Below are positions 53,643-64,000 of a DNA stretch of 64,000 bases, piece after piece. The first letter of the stretch is position 1, and the number at the start of each line of letters is the position of its first letter. Made by a program: the position numbers and the translations under genes. Under the pieces are notes generated by a model. That model searched no databases and was not told where the DNA came from. It worked only from the letters and a program-made list of their open reading frames with translations. The stretch comes from Thermothelomyces thermophilus ATCC 42464 (Eukaryota > Ascomycota > Sordariomycetes > Sordariales > Chaetomiaceae). The stretch is taken from positions 496,001 to 560,000 of the forward strand of contig NC_016474.1 of assembly GCF_000226095.1 (NCBI RefSeq), written 5' to 3'.

Positions 53643-55265
53643 AGAGCTAGAGAGTGCTAGGGAGTGCTAGGAAGCTAGGCTCAGGACACCAAGGTCTGGA
53701 GAGGGCCAGCGGACCGGAACCGGGTAGAGATCTAGCCGAATCACAATGGGAAGAGTCAATGAGGTCACTTGAGGAGAGGACCGAGGAAAGTACGAGAAAA
53801 CAAACTGAAAGAAGGATGCCCCTCGCCCTTCATTGTCCTAGGCGAGCTGGCATCTTACGCAATAATCGGGCCGCAGCATGTGCATGTATTATTGTTCCGT
53901 TCGTACTTGCCGGCCATTGGTAGACCGGAATTCGCACATTACATAAACACCCAATTCCCAATTCCACTCGTAGTCACTGTCTTGTTTCAAACTCAGGGTG
54001 CCGGAATTAGCCGCACCTAGCAACAGTAATGTCAGACAACAATGTCGTACCGGAATGGAGGTCCGAGGTCCCGTTGGACATGTCGGTATAAAATGGTATT
54101 AGTCGATATGCCGTTCCAGCCTTACACGTCACGTCAGGGCGACCGGGGCTACCCTAGTGTAATTACCTACGGATCTTGGGGGGGGGGGGGGGGGGGCTTG
54201 GAATTCAGGCTATCGAAAAGGGTGGTAGTGGTCGTGTCAAACGCTATGTAATGTACACACATACGAGTAGATAGACTGTGCATTACGTGTCAATGTGATT
54301 CTTGAGGAAGTAGATATCACGAAACTCGAACACTGCTTGATGGCTTCTTGGTGGCGCCTTTGTCTGATTCTTATCGATCCGAAGTCTGTTCTTCTGACAT
54401 GTGACGAACTGTTATCGAGCAAGCTAGGTTACCAGGGTGCTTATTGGTCGTTTTGTGATTAACTTTTTGAGCGATGTTCCCACAGCAGCGCCAAGGCAGG
54501 CAATCCCGTCCGAACACATTGCGTCAAGAGCGTGTTAGCGGGTCTCACGCCAAGGATCTCACCGGGACCCGTGGAGTCCGATGAAGGATCCCGAGAAAAT
54601 CTCAATTGTTCGGGTTGCCACCAAATATTACATAGGACAGCTGCCGTTAACCCTCTATCATGTGATGGATCATTCGACGCTGTTTAGTCAAGGAAATAAA
54701 GAAAAAGAAAAAAAGAAAAAAGAGAAAAAGGCAGAAGAAAGAAGGAAGGGAGGAAGGAAGACGCAGGGCCTCTGGAGGTGAATCTAATTAAACGATCCGG
54801 AATCAGCAGTCAAAGTATCTATGTATGTGTGTACTATACAACGGAGCGAGAAACCACGACTACTAGTACCTACTCCGTTGTTGGTGGTGCATGTATGTAC
54901 GTACTTTGTATGAAGTGATCCATCCATATCCTTTCTGGCGGTTCCTCTTGGCTGCTTCGGGTCCATCTTCGGGTCCATCCCGGCAACCACCAGGCTCCCA
55001 TGGCGTCACGGCTCGGTGGGTAGACGGAAACAAGCCGAGGAATACACTAGCTCCGTGGGGGCGCCCAGCTCTGTCGAGATGACAAGTGCTCCACAAGACG
55101 GTATTCGGCGCCAAATTTGGTCCGATCTAGATTGACATCAATTCTAGAAACTATCGTATTTTTTAAAGTCGTCATCGTCCTCCCATTCCCTTCCTTCCTG
55201 TGAAAGGGGTTATATAGCTGAGGGCTCGCCTCGAATGTCATGACAACGGAGCATCACCGACCACG
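53643..55265. other. Intergenic, 1.6 kb, with G19
   Basis: Upstream of the ABC transporter. Contains a G19 run (54178-54196), a purine-rich GAAGGAAGG stretch (54735-54765) and ATGTATGTACGTAC (about 54892). No pleiotropic-drug-response element recognised and no gene seen. Confidence 0.6.
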
Positions 55266-57475
55266 ATGTCGGCTGCACAGAAACAAGAGAGCGCGGGTGA
55301 GCAGCACCCGGCGCTCGGCAGCGGCACGAGTGATAGCAGCTTGACCGCGCGTGACGACACGTCAGAAACCGTGGGGGGAGATGGGGGAGACGACCGGGTC
55401 CAGAACCACGAGGCGAGCCCGTTGCGGGATGTCCTGGAAGAGGGCACATCGAACGAGCTTCATCGGATTGCTACGGCGCTTTCACGACACCGGTCTCGGG
55501 CCACGGCCGGGCCGGAGACGCCCGAGTCGGATCCTGCTCTGGACCCGGAATCACCACACTTTGACGTGGCCAAATGGGTCCGGAACTTTGTCTTCCAGCT
55601 CAAGCAGCAGGGCCACAAGTCGAGCCAGCTGGGCGTCCTCTTCAGGGACCTCGACGTCTTTGGGTCCGGCTCGGCCCTGCAACTCCAGGAGACGGTCGAC
55701 TCGGTCTTGTTGGCGCCCCTACGGGTCGGCGAGCTGTTGTCCCGGAACAAGCAACATAAGCACATCCTGCACGGGTTCAACGGCCTCCTCCGGAGCGGAG
55801 AGCTGCTGGCGGTGCTCGGCCGGCCAGGCTCGGGATGCAGCACCTTTCTGAAGACGCTCTGCGGGGAACTTCACGGCTTGACCTTGGGCAAGAACTCGAC
55901 CATCCACTACAACGGAGCGTCGCAGGAGCGGATGAAGAAGGAGTTCAAGGGAGAAGTCATTTACAACCAGGAGGTACGCCAGTTCTCCCCATCGCCCCTC
56001 AACCCCCCCCCCCCCCCCCCCCCGGGGCTCTATCCGGAAGAAGGAGGTGACGAGGGAGCTAGAAAACGAAGGAAGGAAGGAAAAGAAGGAAGAAGAAGCT
56101 GAGCTGACAAGACGAGCTGCGGAACAGGTCGACAAGCATTTCCCTCACCTCACGGTCGGGCAGACACTCGAATTCGCGGCTTCGATGCGGACGCCCTCGC
56201 GGCGCATCGACGACATGTCGCGCGCCGAGTATTGTCAGTACATCGCCCGGGTGGTCATGGCCATCTTTGGCCTGTCGCACACGTACCACACCAAGGTGGG
56301 CAACGACTACGTCCGCGGCGTGTCGGGAGGTGAGCGCAAGCGGGTCAGCATCGCCGAGATGATGGTGGCCGGCTCGCCCATCTGCGCGTGGGACAACAGC
56401 ACCCGCGGGCTCGACTCGTCCAGCGCGCTCAAGTTCGTCCAGGCGCTGCGCTTGTCGTCCGACCTCGGCAAGCACGCCCACGCCGTGGCCATGTACCAGG
56501 CCAGCCAGGCCATCTACGACGTCTTCGACAAGGCCACCGTGCTCTACGAGGGGAGGCAGATCTACTTCGGCCCGGCCAGCGCGGCCAAGGCCTACTTTGA
56601 GCGCCAGGGGTGGTACTGCCCCCCGCGCCAGACCACGGGCGACTTCCTGACCTCGGTCACCAACCCGGGCGAGCGGATCCCCCGGCCAGGCATGGAGCAC
56701 AAGGTCCCGCGCACTCCCGAGGACTTTGAGCGCTACTGGCTCGCCTCGCCCGAGTTCCGCGCCCTCCAGGACGACATGGCCCGGTACGACGCCGAGTTCG
56801 AGGGCGACGACCGCCAGGCCGAGAGCATCGCCGCCCTGCGCGAGACCAAGCACTACCGCCAGGCCAAGCACGTCCGCCCGGGCTCCCCCTACCTGGTCAG
56901 CGTGAGCATGCAGATCAAGCACAACACCAAGCGTGCCTACCAGCGCGTCTGGAACAACCTCGCCGCCACCGCCACCAACATCGGCTCCAACCTCATCCTC
57001 GCCCTCATCATCGGCTCCATCTTCTACGGCAACCCGGACGCCACCGCCGGCTTCGACGGCAAGGGTTCCGTCCTCTTCATGGCCATCCTGCTCAACGCCC
57101 TCACCGCCATCTCCGAGATCGAGAGCCTGTACGGCCAGCGCCCCATCGTCGAGAAGCACGCTTCCTACGCCTTCTACCACCCCTGGACCGAGGCCGCCGC
57201 GGGCATCGTCGCCGACATACCCGTCAAGTTTGCCGCCGCCGTCGTCTTCAACCTGATCGTCTACTTCCTGGCCGGCCTGAGGCGCGCCCCGGCCCAGTTC
57301 TTCCTCTACTTCCTCATCTCGTACGTCTCGACCTTTGTCATGAGCGCCGTCTTCCGCACAATGGCCGCCATCACCAAGACCGTCTCGCAGGCCATGGCCC
57401 TCGCCGGCGTCCTCGTCCTGGCCTTGGTCATGTACACCGGTTACATGTAAGCTCCCAAGTCCCTCTCTCTTTCTT

Positions 57476-57521
<46 letters not shown>

Positions 57522-60262
57522 TTGCTAACACGACTCTGTTGCAGCATCCCCGTCCCCCAGATGCACCCCTGGTTCAGCTGGATCAGGTGGCTCAACCCCA
57601 TCTACTACGCCTTCGAGATCCTCATCGCGAACGAGTTTCACGGCCGCGATTTTACCTGCTCCTCCATCGTGCCGCCCTACTCACCCCTCGCCGGCGACTC
57701 GTGGATCTGCGCCACCATGGGTGCGGTCCCAGGCCGGCCAACGGTCAGCGGGGACGCCTACATTGACGCCATGTACGGCTACACCTACTCGCACGTCTGG
57801 CGCAACTTTGGCATCCTGCTGGCCTTCCTCGTCGGCTTCACCGCCATCTACCTGGCCGCCGTCGAGCTCAACTCGTCCGTCACCAGCACCGCCGAGGCCC
57901 TCGTGTTCCCCCGCTGGGACATCCCCGCCCACCTGGACCCCCGCCGCAAGGGCGGGGACAAGGAGGTGGCCGACGAGGAGGCGGCGGGAGCAGCAGCAGC
58001 AGCAGCCGGGGATGAGAGGAAGAAGGTGGAACAGGGACCTCAGGACCTCAACGGCACCAGCATCGAGCCACAGCGGGACATCTTCACCTGGAAGGACGTC
58101 GTCTACGACATCGACGTCAAGGAGGGCAAGCGCAGGCTGCTGGACCACGTCTCGGGATGGGTCAAACCGGGTACCCTGACCGCCCTGATGGGCGCCTCCG
58201 GAGCCGGCAAGACGACCCTGCTCGACGTCCTCGCCCAGCGCACATCCGTCGGCGTCGTCACGGGCGACATGCTGGTCAACGGCAGGCCGTTCGGGGCCGA
58301 CTTTCAGCGCCAGACTGGCTACGTGCAGCAGCAAGGTATGGTGGTTGTTTTCCCACTCCCCCCCCCCCCCCCTTTTCCTTTTTTTATATTGCTCCTCTTC
58401 TTCTTTCCTGTTTGTGATAGCTGGCTCCGGGCACCGAAAAACTGATGAGACGTCCCCCAGATCTTCACCTCGACACCGCCACCGTCCGAGAGAGCCTCCG
58501 GTTCAGCGCCATGCTCCGCCGCCCCAAGTCGGTCAGCAAGGAGGAGAAGTTCGCGTTCGTCGAGGAGGTCATCAAGATGTTGGGCATGGAGGAGTACGCC
58601 AACGCGGTCGTCGGCGTCCCCGGCGAGGGCCTCAACGTGGAGCAGCGCAAGCTCCTGACCATCGGCGTCGAGCTGGTCGCCAAGCCCAAGCTGCTCCTCT
58701 TCCTCGACGAGCCCACCAGCGGCCTCGACTCGCAGAGCGCCTGGGCCATCTGCGTCTTCCTCCGGAAGCTCGCCAACGCGGGGCAGGCCGTGCTGTGCAC
58801 CATCCACCAGCCCAACGCCCTCCTCTTCCAGCAGTTCGACCGCCTGCTCTTCCTGGCCAAGGGGGGGAAGACGGTCTACTTTGGCGATATCGGGGAGAAC
58901 TCTCGGTTGCTGCTCGATTACTTTGAGAGGAACGGGTCGCGCCGCTGCGGCGACGACGAGAACCCTGCCGAGTTCATGCTCGAGATCGTCGCCGAGGGCG
59001 TCAACCGCGACGGCGAGGACTGGCACTCGGTGTGGAAGAAGAGCAAGGAGTGCAGCGAAGTGCTGGCCGAGATCGACAGGATACACGAGCAAGGCAGAGC
59101 AGCAGCGGCGACCGAGAAGCAGACGAGCGGCGGCTGCGGCGGCGGCGACGAGGGCGACAGCGGCGGCGAGTTCGCCATGCCCTTCTGGTCCCAGGTCTGG
59201 GCTGTCACGGAGCGCATCTTCCAGCAGTACTGGCGGATGCCCGGCTACGTCTTGGCCAAACTGCTTCTGGGCATCATGGCCGGCCTGTTCATCGGTTTCA
59301 CCTTCTGGAAGGCCGACAGCACCCAGGCCGGCATGCGGAACGTCGTCTTCTCCGTCTTCATGGTAACCACCATCTTCACCACGCTCGTGCAACAGGTAAG
59401 TAATTATCCAGGACCTGTTCCTCCTCCCTCCCCTCTTTAATTAGTTAAAGTACCTAGACATAATTAAGACATGGCTAACTCGGAGAGCCTTTGCCAGATC
59501 CAACCCCTTTTCATCACACAGCGCTCGCTCTACGAAGTCCGGGAGCGCCCGAGCAAGGCGTACTCGTGGAAGGCCTTCCTCATCGCCAACATCATTGTCG
59601 AGATCCCGTACCAGATCCTCACGGGCGTCCTCGCCTTCGCCTGCTTCTACTACCCGGTCGTCGGCATCCAGGCGTCCGTCCGCCAGGGCCTCGTCCTGCT
59701 CTTCACCATCCAGCTCTTCATCTACGCCAGCGCCTTCGCCCACATGACCATCGCGGCCCTCCCGGACGCCCAGGCGGCCGCCGGCATCGTCATCCTCCTC
59801 ACCATGATGAGCACCATCTTCAGCGGCGTGCTGCAGACCCGCATCGCCCTGCCGGGCTTCTGGACCTTCATGTACTACGTCTCGCCCTTCACCTACTGGA
59901 TCGCCGGCATCGTCTCCACCGTCCTCCACGACCGCCCCGTCGTCTGCTCCCGCGCCGAGAGCCTCGTCTTCGACCCGCCCCCCAACACGACCTGCGGAGA
60001 GTACCTCGCCCCGCTGGCCGGCCGGGCCGCCGGCACGCTGCAGAACCCGTCCGCCCGCGAGGCCTGCCGCTACTGCGCCTTCAGCGTCGCCGACCAGTAC
60101 CTCGAGGGCGTCGACATCTACTGGGAAGACCGGTGGAGGAACTTTGGCATCATGTGGGCATACATCGTCTTTGACATCGTCGTTGCCATTGCCGTTTACT
60201 ATCTCTTCCGGGTCAAAGGCAAGGGCTTCCAGGGTTTGTTTAAACGCTTCAAGAAGGATTAA
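55266..60262 (+). CDS. Full-length PDR-type ABCG transporter, five exons
   Basis: Exons 55266-55973, 56128-57446, 57545-58335, 58461-59395 and 59498-60262 give 1505 residues, the normal PDR length. Order is NBD-TMD-NBD-TMD. NBD1: Walker [13 protein letters not shown] (about 183-194), signature [10 protein letters not shown], and the degenerate Walker [10 protein letters not shown] typical of PDR pumps. NBD2: Walker [12 protein letters not shown] (about 891-901), signature [12 protein letters not shown], Walker [12 protein letters not shown] and [12 protein letters not shown]. Both membrane domains have about six segments, and a Cys-containing extracellular loop precedes the last helix. It probably exports toxic lipophilic compounds at the plasma membrane. 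Introns 1 and 3 carry C21 and C15; intron 2 carries a long CT repeat. An Ala/Gly-rich linker precedes NBD2. Confidence 0.95.
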
Positions 60263-62952
60263 TAGTCGGGATTAGACGGGGTGGAAAGAAAAGGAAGAGT
60301 TGTGGTGACGGTACCCAAGGGGTGGAACAAATCATTAATTACACATAGATTGGCCAAGGGGGCATGGTATTTTGTCCATTGCGCGTTGAGGCTCTCGTAC
60401 TTATTCTTAGATACATAGAAGGCGCGTAATGTTTATAGAGTCGGTTGATTTTTGTCTTTTGCTGATGCTTTTCATGTTTACCGCTTGAGAGTGTCCCGGG
60501 CTGTCACGAATCTCCCTCGGCTCTATTAATCAATGCTTGGAACATCATCGATCTCGTTTGTACATGCACTTATCATCTCTGTCCTTTCGTCATGCGCAGA
60601 ACCGAGTGAGTGTATAGAGATTCTGCCCAGTGCCTTGTGTTCCAGATCAGTTCATCCGAGGGAAGGAGCCCAGGGGTAATTAGGTGACGTACTGTAGCAC
60701 TCAATTAAATGGCTCGCCCTAGCGGTAGTTACCCTCCTAGAGCTCCAGGGGCACGCAGACCTATCCCGACACTTGGTAAGCATTGACATGCATATTCCTA
60801 GAAGCTCTGGTCAACGAAGAATGAACCAAAAGCCTGACGTAGAGCGATGAAGTCCCCTTGAGAAAGACATAATTAGTGTGAGCTTTAATTAGGTACCTAA
60901 CATCCACCATTCTCGTCCTTTCTGGGTACAACGCCTCAGGTCAGAATGAGTGAATGCTACCTCGGGCTCTACAACTGGATTTCTGGATGGTGCGCATTTT
61001 TTGAACATTTTGGCAAGATAAGAAAACTAGCAGAGGTGGCCAATGTTTTTCTTCCCTGCTCGCTCGAACCCCATGTCCGTGACCAACTGATAATAATAGG
61101 TAATTACCCAATTAGTCATGTACACCGTAAGAGATAGATACTACAGGTTCAATCAATGTGTCGTTGAGCCCTTTTTCCAACGCTACTCGGGGGTTCTAGA
61201 AATTAGCAGTGATGGAACCTCCTCCGTTCCTCAAAAGTCGCGGGATTCCCGTAAATAGGCATCGGACTGGCGGTCCGGAGAAACAGGGGCATGGATGCAG
61301 ATGTGGCCCTCGCCGTGGCGTGTGTGTTAGAGGTCTAGATTTCGGGCGGAACTCTATTAGCTGCTGGGATACGAAGGCCCTGACGACGCCGGGTGGCGAG
61401 GGGCGTCGTTCAGCTCGGCGCCGTTCCTCCCTCATGCACGTACCCGCGTTCTCGATCTCCTCGCTTCTGCAAGGATTGACAGCGTGCCGTCCATGCCTTC
61501 CCAGACAAGCGGTTAATATTGGACCCAAGTTACATTGTTTGCCAATTCAAGAGCGCCCAGGTCGAGCCGCATCTGCAACCCCGCAGAGGGAGGGCGCCTT
61601 GTTGGGTCATCAGCCTGTGGTGTACGGATCCGTACACTACTGCATAGGCGTGAACTCCGAGTAATATATTGAATTCTGATATGCCCGGAGCGGAAAAGAA
61701 AGCGAAGGGGCGGTTAGGCTCACCGGTGCCCGCCGAACTCCCTTCTCCGCTTTGCCCGAGATCTGGGTTGCAGCACCAGAAACCAATCCCTCCTACCCGT
61801 GTGGCAGTCAAAGAGAGAAATTTCTCGCACGGTACGAGGGCGGATGTTTTGATACACAATCGCTCTTGTACTAAGTACAGTTCTAGCATCAGCTAGTATG
61901 CATCCTTCATTTGCAGCCGAGAGTTTTTGACGCTTTTGTGGCTGCGGAGAACTAACTGTTGAGGCTCTTTTGACCCTCATTACACACAATCACACTGTTG
62001 CGACATGGAATCATATGATCAACAATGTGAGTGGGCAAAATGCGTGTGTTATGCATGAATCTACATATACTATGTACATACATACAACACTCCGTACATA
62101 ATATGCAGAATGGGAGTCACCGTTGGGTGGTCTGAGGACCGCTACCCAAGGGACGCATTACCCCTGGCGGAATCTCCCGCGCGTGTCCTGAGGGACAGCT
62201 AATAACGCACATCCGGAAATGAACAAGAGAATAAACCCGAGGTAGTATCTGACTGGCTTTCCGCCATCGGGGACGCAGGGCCGTCTCCAATATCGCGACG
62301 CCACGATCTCTTGGCTCTCCCCAAACGGGACTGGACGCAAGACGGGGCCCTGGTGTTAGTCCTCCCAAGTCACGTCGGGCTGAGGCTCTGCTCAAGACTG
62401 CTAGCTTGGGGTTAGTCTGGACCCCCCTGAAGGTGTCCAGGTACCCCGCCACCTGATCTCTTGTCCCCATCTAATACTACTCAATGGTATCGCCCATATA
62501 TACCAATAGATTCATGTGATATTCAAGCCGCATACATGCAGACGGAGGATACGGCTGCTTCAGCTGAAGGGCCATGAGCTTGGCTCTCGTCGGCTAGTGA
62601 AGGGACTGCCTGATGGTGACCGAGCACGACTTCGTTGTCCGCTCATGGGGGGTCATTAATTATCTTACCATTGCAGAGCGGGATCAAAACGAATCAGGTT
62701 GGCGAGAACCAATGTCACTGTGTCATCTAGCGTGCCGCTTGTGGCTGCTATGAGATCGGGGCTTTTCGAATAATCGGTGATGCCGACGACTATAGGACGG
62801 GCTATTAGCGAAGCATAAATACGCTAAGATATCTCTCCTCCCTCGATGTTGTCAATCCGGCATCTCACCACACGCTACACATCTCGTCACCCATCCACGG
62901 AACCAAACAAAGAGGCCAAATTCCAGCCCTTTAAGACTTCCTCGCCCTCACC
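60263..62952. other. Intergenic, 2.7 kb
   Basis: Between two plus-strand genes. Open frames of at most 151 codons (61209-61664 plus, 62117-62470 minus) overlap each other and lack domains. TATGTACATACATAC and ACTCCGTACAT motifs lie at 62071-62101. No RNA gene seen. Confidence 0.6.
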
Positions 62953-63741
62953 ATGCAGCACATTCTCGCTCTTGTGGCTCTCGTGCCCGCCGTCCTTGCG
63001 CAGACCTACTATGGCTGTTACACCGAGATACCTGCTCGCGCCCTGACCGGTTCTTCCCTGATCGACTATGAGAACATGACCATTGCTGTCTGCGAGGCTC
63101 ACTGCACGGGACTGGACTTTGACATCTGGGGCGTCGAGTACGGGGGCGAGTGGTGGGTCTTCTCTCTCCTTTACCTTGCTTTTCTTTTTCCCTTTTTTTT
63201 TGGGGGGGGGTTCAAAAAGAATGAAAGAATTCAAATAAAGAAGAACAATTTGCTAAGCTTTGGAACATCTAAAAACAGCTACTGTGGCAACGCCCTCGCC
63301 CAGGGGTCGTTCCCCGCCTTCGTGACAGACTGCGCCATGCCGTGCCCGGGCGACGCGGCGACCGTGTGCGGCGGGCCCAACCGGCTGTCCCTCTACGGCG
63401 CGTCCGAGGAGGCGCCGGTCGTGACCCCGCAGCCGCACGACCCGGTGAGCGAGACTCAGTACGCGGGTTGCTGGAGCGAGGTAGAGGGCGGCGCGCGCGC
63501 CCTCGCGGGCACCAGCGCCTTCTCCCTCTCCGCAATGACCGTCCCCGCCTGTGGCGACTACTGCCTCAACAGCGGCTTCCTGTGGTTTGGCCTCGAGTAC
63601 GGCGCCGAGTGCTACTGCGGCGAGGAGCTCAGTGTCAACAGCACCAGCGTCGCCGAGGCTGACTGCGACATGCCGTGCTCGGGCGATGCGGCGACCACGT
63701 GTGGCGGTTCGAACCGGCTAAGCGTCTACCAGTGGGTGTAA
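62953..63741 (+). CDS. Secreted protein with two WSC domains, two exons
   Basis: Exons 62953-63152 and 63279-63741 (GT-AG, TGCTAAG branch point) give 220 residues. The signal peptide MQHILALVALVPAVLA is followed directly by the first WSC domain (about 18-105: YYGCYTEI, CYCGNALAQG, CPGDAATVCGGPNRLSLY) and, after a short linker, the second (about 125-220: YAGCWSEVEGG, CYCGEEL, CSGDAATTCGGSNRLSVY). WSC domains bind carbohydrate in cell-wall sensors and secreted enzymes. There is no transmembrane segment or catalytic domain, so it is probably a soluble wall- or glycan-binding protein. The intron is 126 nt, divisible by three and free of stops, so an unspliced message would also read through. It contains T9G9. 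Confidence 0.9.
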   Translation: MQHILALVALVPAVLAQTYYGCYTEIPARALTGSSLIDYENMTIAVCEAHCTGLDFDIWGVEYGGEWWVFSLLYLAFLFPFFFGGGFKKNERIQIKKNNLLSFGTSKNSYCGNALAQGSFPAFVTDCAMPCPGDAATVCGGPNRLSLYGASEEAPVVTPQPHDPVSETQYAGCWSEVEGGARALAGTSAFSLSAMTVPACGDYCLNSGFLWFGLEYGAECYCGEELSVNSTSVAEADCDMPCSGDAATTCGGSNRLSVYQWV

Positions 63742-64000
63742 TTAATTAATCTACAGATTGTTGAGGGACGGTCATCTCAAGAGGGTGCCTAAGCTTACTA
63801 CGAAGGCAAAGGGTGACCGTTGGATGAAGTGAACAGACGGGGCAAGAAGACGAGAGACGGGGGGAAAAGGCCCAAGTGTACCTGATATGACAATCTAGGT
63901 ATTTTTTTTTCTTCGTTAATTACTTCACATTGCTTGATCCACGACAAAAATCAATGAAGAAAACAAATGCCTGTCCTACGGAACTTCTTCTCTCATGGGA
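63742..64000. other. 3' flank of the WSC gene
   Basis: 259 bp to the window end. AATTAATTAAT directly follows the stop and a T10 run lies near 63902. Nothing else seen. Confidence 0.5.

Noticed and set aside
56059-57531. 490-codon minus-strand open frame
   Set aside because: Antisense to ABC transporter exon 2, low-complexity Gly/Val/Asp composition and reads through the CT repeat.
1-64000. CRISPR arrays, bacterial operons, ribosome-binding sites, rRNA genes
   Set aside because: The window is fungal nuclear DNA; no spaced direct-repeat array, no rRNA-like segment and no prokaryotic signals were seen.

Overview
The window is nuclear DNA of a filamentous ascomycete. I infer a Sordariomycete, possibly Sordariales/Chaetomiaceae-like, with moderate confidence. 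Genes carry short introns (about 50-160 nt) with GTAAGT-type donors and CTGAC/CTAAC branch points. Gene types are typical of Pezizomycotina: GH43 arabinanase-type enzyme, Zn2Cys6 regulator, PDR-type ABC pump, WSC protein. Two blocks are extremely TA-rich and poor in CA/TG, the signature of repeat-induced point mutation (RIP).

Layout. 1-14.9 kb is a transposon graveyard. A RIP-degraded Ty3/gypsy fossil lies on the minus strand (1 to about 4383). A young, un-RIPed, whole-looking chromodomain Ty3/gypsy element occupies 4384-11895; its 414-bp LTRs are identical by eye and it is flanked by the 5-bp duplication GAAAA. A RIP-degraded LINE on the plus strand ends in a (TAA)n tail near 14.9 kb. From 15.3 kb the DNA becomes ordinary gene-bearing euchromatin.

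Genes in order: RRB1/GRWD1-like ribosome assembly chaperone (+); secreted GH43 glycosidase (-); secreted HNH nuclease (-); DUF676-like serine hydrolase (-); complex I 20-kDa subunit NDUFS7 (-); C2H2 plus Zn2Cys6 transcription factor (+); MFS transporter (-); SDR oxidoreductase (-); amidoligase (-); thioredoxin (+); Dgr2/WDR44-like WD40 protein (-); Dom34/Pelota (-); BCS1-like AAA ATPase (+); class I SAM methyltransferase (+); full-length PDR/ABCG transporter (+); two-domain WSC protein (+). For the multi-exon genes I worked out splice sites by hand, and every proposed exon set gives a length divisible by three.

How they work together: most are unrelated housekeeping or accessory genes. The block regulator - MFS - SDR - amidoligase (29-39.4 kb) could be a small functional cluster, but this is only inference.

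Most interesting signals: (1) an ORF antisense to the 3' end of the young chromovirus encoding a six-cysteine, Zn2Cys6-like motif followed by a coiled coil, the layout of a fungal transcription factor; (2) long poly-C runs (9-21 nt) recurring on the sense strand in the middle of introns of several unrelated genes; (3) a GC-AG intron and several introns that bypass the first AG; (4) a poorly understood amidoligase beside a regulator, a transporter and an oxidoreductase.
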